Part shown: in pieces, positions 57,180-64,000 of the stretch
Layout of the letters: each line of letters opens with the position of its first letter
Numbering within the stretch: the first letter of the stretch is position 1
DNA from: Lunularia cruciata
Lineage: Eukaryota > Streptophyta > Marchantiopsida > Lunulariales > Lunulariaceae
DNA length: 64,000 bases
Assembly: GCA_948567375.1 (NCBI GenBank)
Contig: OX419762.1
Span: 47,349,034-47,413,033, forward strand
Reading direction: 5' to 3'
Notes under the pieces: generated by a model
Seen by the model: the letters and a program-made list of their open reading frames with translations, nothing else
What the model was told of the DNA's origin: nothing
The model's database searches: none
Translations under genes and position numbers: made by a program

Positions 57180-60001
57180 ACCATCTTGGTCAGAAATCCT
57201 ATAGTTAGGAGAGTTGACATGGTGGCTTGATTCAAAGTCCTAAGCCAACTTCGGATCACTTTCCTTGCATGGAATTGGAACTTGAGTTTTCAAAGATTCA
57301 TGACTGAAATTGCCACAAGCAACTATGAGGAAGGTCCAAGTGAGGTAGGGAAGAGAGGAAACTCTGCTTGATGGACTAAAGCTGATTGGAGATTACTATT
57401 GGGAGGTGATGCAAGAGTGCTCACAAGAATCACCTTTGATCAAAAGTGTGATCCTTTGGAAGAAATGGAAGAATTGAAGGTGTCCTTCAATAAACCTTGC
57501 AAAAAGAATGCGTATAATCTAGGCTCATAATGTGGACCTAGTGAGGCAAAGTATCATTAGAGTAGTGATGAAGCCTGAGTGGACCACTTATGTAACAAAG
57601 AAGCAGGTGGCCTTCTTTGATACATGATGTTTGCCAAAGCAAGTGTGAATTGGGTAGGTGTTTTTACCAAAGAACAAGATAGATGGTGGGGCAGTGGAAG
57701 ATGGACATGCCACCCTATAACTTTGTACCATTTCTGCACTACTACATACGTTTGAACTTGCTTAACCTCAAGGCACATCAAAAGATGGTGTCACACTTTC
57801 ATTTGGATCTAAGATGGGTCATGGATCAAGAAGAAACATGATATATGATGGAGGTGAAGGAGAATTACTAGTACTTCACCAGAATGGTACATGAGAAGAT
57901 GATATTAGTTCCAATACCCAAGCTGAAGAAGAAGACCCAACCTGAGGATATTGGCAAAAAGGAGGATTGCTCAATGACTGAACCCAAGTTGAGAAGTGGC
58001 ATTGGCATTGGTTGATTTTTTTTATAGAGGAGAAGAAGAAGAAGAAGAAGCAAAGTTTAATTAGGAGGAGTCTGAAGAAGAGCTTGGTCTTAAGAGCAAA
58101 GAGTCAAGCAGCAAGAGTGAGGGAGAACCCAAAGTCCAACAAACAATTGAGGAAGCAACCAAAGATGGTTCTATGAGCCGGCTTGTCTCTCACTCAGGAT
58201 GAACCTCTGATGGCTATTATGGTAACGCACCATGGACTAAGAAGGCAAGGAACCCCAACTCCATCATACTCTTCCAAGGCTAACACTCCAAGACTCAAGA
58301 CATTGCTCACTAGAGAACTCAATGAGAGAGAGATAGTTGCAAATGAAAGGATGATGAGTACCTCCTCACCCCTTGTTTATATACTTGTGAAATAGTTACA
58401 CACCAAAGTTACTAATTACCGCAATAACTCAAGTTACTAGACTAAAAGTCAAGTAAAGTCAAAAAGTAGAAAGGAATATCCATTCACATGGGCATATTCC
58501 CCTAAGCATGTGGTCTTATCTTGACCCAACCACTAAGTCAAGGATTCCTTCATATGGGCTATCCTTGGACTAAGGAGGAATCCAAAACAAAAAGGCTTGC
58601 GGGCCCAAGAGTTCTCAACTCTTTCCTCAAAGCCAAACACATAGGAATAATACCAAGTCAACACATTAAAATCCAAAATAGTGGTGCTCATCTTTTCTAC
58701 TTCCTCTAAAGTAAGGTCCCCTCTATCTTAGCTATGACTAGCTCTAGCTAACCATGACTAATATAGAACCATCCTTTATCTCTATATAAATAATATCTCT
58801 TAAGTACTTGTAATACCAAGCTAAATATCACAATACCACACACATGCACAAATGGGTGTTACTGTTCATATCAAGAATTCCATGAGGAGATTAAGTGCAT
58901 GGAAGGCAACAATGCCTCATGTATGGACCTAGCAAAAGATGGCATTCTAGAGGGAAAGGAAGAAGAGCCAAGGATGTTATTCCAACAAGGAATATGATCT
59001 CACCAAATTGCCAAGGCAGTTTGTGTCAAGGCAAGTGGACTTGAGGAAGAGGAAGAAAATTCAAAGGGGATCAATCTAAAGGTAAGAAGATCATGACTTT
59101 GGGCTATGATCCAAGAAATTGCATCTGAAGATAAAGGAGGACAAGAAGATGATACTTTCTAAGGAGTCAATTATTTGTCAAGTATTGTCTGTTATTTGTT
59201 GGTACATTTACAAGAACAGATGCAAGAAGTGAAGTATGGAAACAATGCAGTTGAAGGCAGTTCTGGCTTAGAGTAGACATGAAGCCAAGGAACTTTGGGT
59301 CAACACCATGGTTTAACAATATAGCCTGACTGACCTGCAAGGAAGTTTCAGTCTAAGGCTAGTATCTAGAGCATCAGAAGGAGGAGTTCGCGGAGTAGAA
59401 GGAGGCTCTAGAGAAGCTGAAGGAGGAATTGGAGGACATGCGGAAAAAATTGGTACACCATACTACACAAATTCATCTACAAGAACAAAGTATGGTGGAA
59501 CAAAGGTGATTCATTGCAAAGAAGGATCCGGATTGGCAAAAGGATATAGCTAGCCAAGCTCAAGAAGAACAATGCCTTCACGATCTTGTCAAGCAAGGCA
59601 AAGCTCATGTTGCCAATGCTGAAGTGGAGACAAAGAAGATGGAATATAGACACATTGTTGAACTATAGCAAATTTGGGTGTAGTTAGTAAAAGAGGTGAC
59701 CTGATGCAAGTCACTATCAATGAAGGAGAGTTTGGGTTCAATGAGCAAGGCCACTAGATGATTCAAGGTGATGCTCAGCACAAGAACAAAAGTTGAGTTG
59801 GAGGAAGCACACCTACATGAATTAAAGTTATTAGTGCAAGAAAGGAGGAGGAAGAAGGCAAAGAAAGTAGATCTAAGTACCTTGCTTATTTTTCTTAGAG
59901 ATAGAGTAGATAGGAAAAAGATAGAAGTAGAAGACAATATTTGCCTTAGATTAGATTTAATAAAGACAAGTGTGGATAGTTTCACTCATAATTTGAGTTA
60001 G
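57180..60001 (+). pseudogene. LTR-encoded protein in S6, highly degraded
   Basis: Globular-region motifs are still visible (LRITFLAWNWNLSFQRFMTE at about 57240-57305; ADWRLLLGGDA near 57385). After D4, coiled-coil scraps lead to an open piece at 59768-60001 with EEAHLHELKLLVQERRRKK and CLRLDLIK. Many stops and frame changes are present. The match confirms the same protein in the most diverged LTR of the window. Confidence 0.65.
58171..58863 (-). mobile_element. family D LTR-like element, copy 4 (D4)
   Basis: A 693-bp inverted copy with perfect 4-bp duplication GTTC (58167-58170 and 58864-58867). Terminal bases have changed (TATGAG... and ...GTTACT). It is very similar to D2 over its length; the TATA box on the minus strand is at 58377-58384. 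It is inserted in the degraded coding region of S6. Confidence 0.85.
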
Positions 60002-61044
60002 AATATAGTGATCCAATCCAAAGTAGTTGAGATCAAAGTGCAGGTGACCTTAGTTGACTTACCCAAGTCACTTTGAGATGTTTAGGGTAGAGAAGGAGAA
60101 GATAGTTAGAACACCTATGACTACAATTGTAGTGCAGATTGATGATATGATTGTAGTAATAGTGGTAGAACCCAAGTATAGGAGACACTTGTAGAGGATT
60201 GCCAAAGAAAAGGTAGTATGCAGATTGGATCCAAGTCAGTAGCAGTTATAGATCCAAAGTGGTAGAGTTGTAAGCAAGATGCTTCGTATCTTAAACTTGG
60301 TAGAAAGTAGTTGTAACAATTAAGTAGTTTAGGTCATTTTTGTAACTTCTATCAGTGAGTAGTAAGTGATCTGCCTATTTGAAGCAGTCATTTGGAGGGA
60401 ATTGTATTCAGTAATGAGCACAAGAATGAGTAAAGCAAAGTGCTTAGAAGCATTTGTCATTTCATAATTCCAAGTAGCTTTGAATGTCATCATCTATGAG
60501 TGTATGGAGAAATTTGGATTGCAATTGAGAGATCATTAGATTTTGGATTCTAGAATATGCATTCCACTCTATATGTTTGATCTTGAGTGGAGCATGTCCA
60601 AAGCAATACCTTGATGGATTGGTGAGAACTGTAGTATTGTCAATATTTTTCATTTGTATTTGCAGACAAGAGTGTAATGCAAAATAACTTCAGACTAGGA
60701 AGTTGTACCTTTGATGGAGGGGTGGAATACAATTCCAAGGTGAAGTCATTTTGTAGCAAAGTAGCCTTCTTCATATCAATTGAGTCATCATAATTGAAGT
60801 CAATTTGGAATGAAACTAAAGAATTGTGATTTTGAGTGACAATTAATTGTGGCAAGTCTGCTATTGAGCATTTGCTACTCTCTTTTGGGTGTTGCTTCTG
60901 CCCAAGAGATTAAAGATGTAAGCAAGAGAACTACAAAGTTACCTTTCACTTTGTATTTGACCATTCCTCATATGTATCTTTGTGGGAATGAAAAATTACT
61001 CATAGACTACTACAAAAGTACTACATATAGGTTGTCATACATAC

Positions 61045-62100
61045 TATAATATAAACCTTTTATAGTAGCCTACATGTCTAAGAAAAAGCCAAAGTTCTCT
61101 CAAGTTCCTTAGTGCTTCCAAAGCCTTGATTACTTTGACCTTTGTGACATCTACCTCCATGCCTTTACTTGATACTTGGTATTTAAGGAGTATTCCTTCA
61201 CTCATGGCAAAGAAGCATTTCTTGGGATGTAAGGATAGTCCAATGGATTAGCATCTATCAAATGCTTTCCTCAAGAAGGAGAGATTTTCCCTTTGCTTTA
61301 CAAAAACGCAAAAAATTGTCTATGAATTTTCCACAAACTTGCATAGGTAATCCTTGAAGGTATTGTCATCATCCTTTAAAAGGTCGTAGGTGCATTGCAT
61401 AACTTGAATGGCATTTTTTTGTAAGCATGGTGCCCAAATGGGTCATGAAGGTAGTCTTGTTCCTCTCTTCCTCTCAAATGGTCACTTGGTTATATCTTGA
61501 AAAGCCATCTAAGAAACTATATCACTCATGTCCTACAACTTGATCTAAGATTTTTTCAATGAAGGGCAAAGGATGGTGATCCTTCTTTATGGCTGCATTC
61601 AACTTCTTGAAATCTTGACAAAACTGGATCTTCCTTATCTTCTTCTTAGGCACCACCATAATAGGAGACACTCATTTGCTACTAAGCATAGTGACGATTA
61701 TGCAAGCTTGAATATACTTATCTATTTCATCTTTCACTAAGAGTGAGTACTTGGGGTTGAGTTAGTATTGAAATTTCTGATTGGCATTGTGCCTTCTTCT
61801 AGATAAATTCAATGTTCACCAAACTGATTTTGTATGCAGGGCATTTGCTCAATCTTCCATATGAAGACATCTTGATACTCTTGGAATAGGGCCACATATC
61901 CTTCACGTTCTTCTTATGAAACATACTTGGAGAGCTTCAAGGCCTTCTATTATTGACACCTCATGGAAATCATCTAAATTGACAACTCCATCCACATGAC
62001 TTGACTCATTCTGAGTAATGGAAATTTTTTTTCCTCCTTCTTTGAGTGTAGGCTGCACTTGGCCTCTTCTTCAATCTTGTAGCACTTAAAGTAGTGCACT
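61045..62100 (-). pseudogene. reverse transcriptase of element K, degraded
   Basis: Minus strand, several frames: pre-RT (about 61850-62090), the conserved VTRKDHHPLPF-equivalent near 61560-61600, KTTFMTH and KKMPFKLCNAPTTF (about 61390-61470), LFLRHVGYYKRF (61060-61130). The catalytic YxDD equivalent near 61310-61340 is no longer recognisable. It continues across S6 into 56609. Confidence 0.7.
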
Positions 62101-62199
62101 TCAACTTCCTCCCTTGATATCAATTTGGAAAAACAAGAGGTATTTCATGTGTAATCTTTTTCCAATGATAGGGTTTCTCCCAAATGTGGTGCTTCTTTC

Positions 62200-62760
62200 T
62201 AGCATAATGCCACTAGCTTGGAGTTTGATTCTGCAAGATATTGGAAATACAAGTATGTTGTTGCCAATCTACACTAACTTGAGCACCATACAACCATGGT
62301 CTTCCTTTTAGGAGTGGATAGCCTATTTTTTTCACTAGTTGAAGAACATTGCAATCTAAGGAGAATCTCACCCCCTCAATAACGGTCAAGACCTTAGACA
62401 ACATTCCAAGGGGTATTCTTCATGTTTGATCAGCAAATCTTAAGATACAAGGAGTAGGTTGAAAAGCATTATATCCTAACTTATGAGCAATATAGGTTAT
62501 CATCATATTCACCCAATATCTAGGATTGATAGGTACAGAATGGATCATACATCCCTTGATTTCCACTTGTACTTTTAGGGAGCCTAAGTCTTCAAGTTCT
62601 ATCTTTTCAATGGCTGACACTTCATGTAGTTTTCCCTTTTGTACCTTTTGGAGTGCCAATGCTAGTTGATGCTTGTAGAGCTTGTTATCTTCCAACAACT
62701 ACTTGAAAGTGAAATCTGTTTTGGCTAAATCTAAGTCTGATACAATGTCATACTAAGTAA
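62200..62760 (-). pseudogene. protease region of element K
   Basis: Minus strand: MLEDNKLYKHQLALALQKVQ and IELEDLGSLKVQ (62420-62698), CMIHSVPINPRYWVNMM, where the active-site Asp-Ser-Gly is lost, then LGYNAFQPTPCILRFADQT, and GYPLLKGRPWLYGAQV (62213-62404). It is collinear with 18840-19290 of element A. Confidence 0.7.
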
Positions 62761-63583
62761 CACCTACCAACATACTTGCTTTTCTTTGCTTCTTGATCAC
62801 ACTGTCAACTATGGTACCTTTTCAATTTGATTTGTTGGCCTTAGTTGGGAGTTGAAAAATCTTTTGCTAAAGAAGCATTGTCACTGGTGGCTGCTTATGC
62901 TCTCTTGCTTTGGGTTTGGCCTTCTCTTGTAGGACATGAATCTCTTCTTGCAAAAGATGTTGCACTTCTTGGTGAATGTTGGCTGGAAATTCAGGCAATG
63001 TGCCATTGGTTACAGCACTTGGAGTGCTTCTCTCAAGGAAATCTGCACTCTAAATGGAAGTACCATCATTTGGAGCAAGATGCACTTCACTTTTTGTTTG
63101 TTGCCTTTCCTTCCTCCACTTGATATTTCTAGTAGTTTGAGTTCTTGCTTGGAGAGTTCCTGATTCTTACCTCTATATACCTTCCTTGGTTTAGGAGAGT
63201 CTGACAACTCTGATATCAATGTGATACTCATCTTCTTCTTCTTTGACCAAGTATGAACTTGGTTGACCTCCAAGTTGGGCTATCTTTCTTCATCAAAGAG
63301 TGTTAGATCCTCCTCTCTGGGCTCTTCCAAGGTTATGTAGTTAAAACTACACATTTGTAGTTAAAACTAGAATGTGTAGTTTCTACTTTAGGTGGAAGAG
63401 AGTAAGGTACATACTTCACTTGCTGCCCCTGAATAGGAACATGTGGACCTCGGATACCCTAGAGCCAAAAAATTTCTCACACAACAAGTTATAGGAGATT
63501 GATTTTCTAGGTTTCGGACAAGTAGATCCTCAATGACCAATACCTCTACAATTATAACAATCTCTAGGGGGTAGATTCTATCG
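62761..63583 (-). pseudogene. gag C-terminal part of element K
   Basis: Minus strand: a knuckle C-x2-C-x4-H-x4-C at 63518-63559 (CYNCRGIGH, one stop, GSTC), followed downstream by Lys/Glu-rich sequence (63010-63273) like the segment after the knuckles in element A. It is cut at 63584 by the family E LTR. Confidence 0.65.
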
Positions 63584-64000
63584 TGCATATATATATATTG
63601 CTACACAACATATATTGCTGTCAACATCATACACTATAGAAGCACAACTCACACATAAGTCATACATAGACTCTAAAGTGCCACAATAATCAGATTGCTT
63701 AACACTCTCAACTTAACTCAACTCAAATCAGTACTTGATTTGTCACTCTATAAACTGCCAATAACTAGGCACTGATTACAGTCAAGCCACACCCACTCAA
63801 GTATAGAGAATCTAGGTGATGCTTGCCGGCCTCTGTCCACCATAGCCAAGAACTCGAAGGCTCAACATCAGAGAAGTGAGCTCTCTAGAGCTCACTTTGA
63901 AACTATACCCCTTGGACTCAAGCTAGCTCTGAAACCCTAACGGTCCCACTGACAGCACACTCGATGGTGCAAAGTGACGGTGGACCCCACTGTGAAATCA
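63584..64000 (-). mobile_element. family E LTR, 3' part
   Basis: On the minus strand it ends ...GTGTAGCAATATATATATATGCA at 63584 inside the gag of K and extends beyond the right edge. It shares several long blocks with 1149-1446 in opposite orientation. The rest of the LTR and any internal region are outside the window. Confidence 0.6.

Larger units (their letters stand above)
56610..61039 (+). mobile_element. long solo LTR (S6) with nested D4
   Basis: It runs from TATGGTACCCACATTTTCTG to ATAGGTTGTCATA, with a perfect CATAC duplication (56605-56609 and 61040-61044). Without D4 it is 3.73 kb, the long-LTR length. Both terminal dinucleotides have changed by single transitions. The coding region is heavily broken, so this is one of the older solo LTRs despite its clear duplication. 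Confidence 0.9.

Noticed and set aside
1149-64000. Inverted repeat between the two ends of the window (1149-1446 and 63584-64000), suggesting one giant element with terminal inverted repeats
   Set aside because: Both pieces look like the 3' ends of ordinary LTRs inserted in different pol/gag relics, and the right copy runs on past the window. Two independent insertions in opposite orientation are simpler.

Overview
The window is plant nuclear DNA made almost entirely of nested, mostly decayed LTR retrotransposons. I found no host gene, tRNA, rRNA or CRISPR array. The best-preserved element encodes three CCHC knuckles, an Asp-Ser-Gly protease, a reverse transcriptase of the form RKDHHPLPFIDTILDQVAGH, RNase H and a D,D-35-E integrase. 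Its primer-binding site is of the tRNA-Asp type (TGGCGCCG...), typical of the plant Athila/Tat branch of Ty3/gypsy. Stop codons are dominated by C-to-T type changes, the mark of old methylated DNA. Nesting this deep suggests a land plant with a large genome (conifer, fern or similar), but the species cannot be fixed from the window.

Layout. 1-1446: gag-like scrap, a 692-bp LTR-like element (family D) and an LTR fragment (family E). 1447-4355: a minus-strand pol relic of another Ty3 type. 4356-10667: minus-strand LTR fragment F, carrying a 3.79-kb solo LTR (4643-10387), itself carrying a 1.95-kb solo LTR (7855-9808). 10668-12858: a truncated plus-strand long LTR. 12859-28143: the most complete element ('element A'), with both LTRs, PBS, gag-pro-RT-RH-INT and PPT; a 1.9-kb solo LTR sits in its 3' LTR. 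28144-32214 and 53419-54633: pieces of minus-strand element 1. 32215-49639: minus-strand element 2, with solo LTRs in its 3' LTR (33798-37026) and in its RT (41150-44847). 49640-53413: solo LTR. 54634-55683: leader and LTR of element J. 55684-63583: minus-strand pol/gag of element K, split by solo LTR 56610-61039. 63584-64000: second family E LTR.

The unusual feature is the LTRs themselves. They are 3.4-3.8 kb long and each carries, on the sense strand, an open reading frame for a protein of about 860 residues: a roughly 250-residue Trp-rich globular region, an acidic stretch, a basic stretch, a long coiled coil and a conserved acidic tail. In the 3' LTR of element A the frame was intact (858 codons including stop) until a solo LTR with an ATAGG duplication split it. 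The start codon lies 27 nt after the first base of the only good TATA box in three copies, so the protein would be encoded at the very 5' end of the element RNA, ahead of gag, in a giant R/U5. I do not recognise the protein family. Shorter 1.9-kb LTRs of the same lineage have lost the globular region but keep the last 75-105 codons.

Seven solo LTRs of this lineage have 5-bp target-site duplications (five perfect, two with one mismatch). Both elements that still have two LTRs have unequal LTRs and unmatched flanks. Recombination between these very long LTRs has therefore shaped the locus as much as insertion has.
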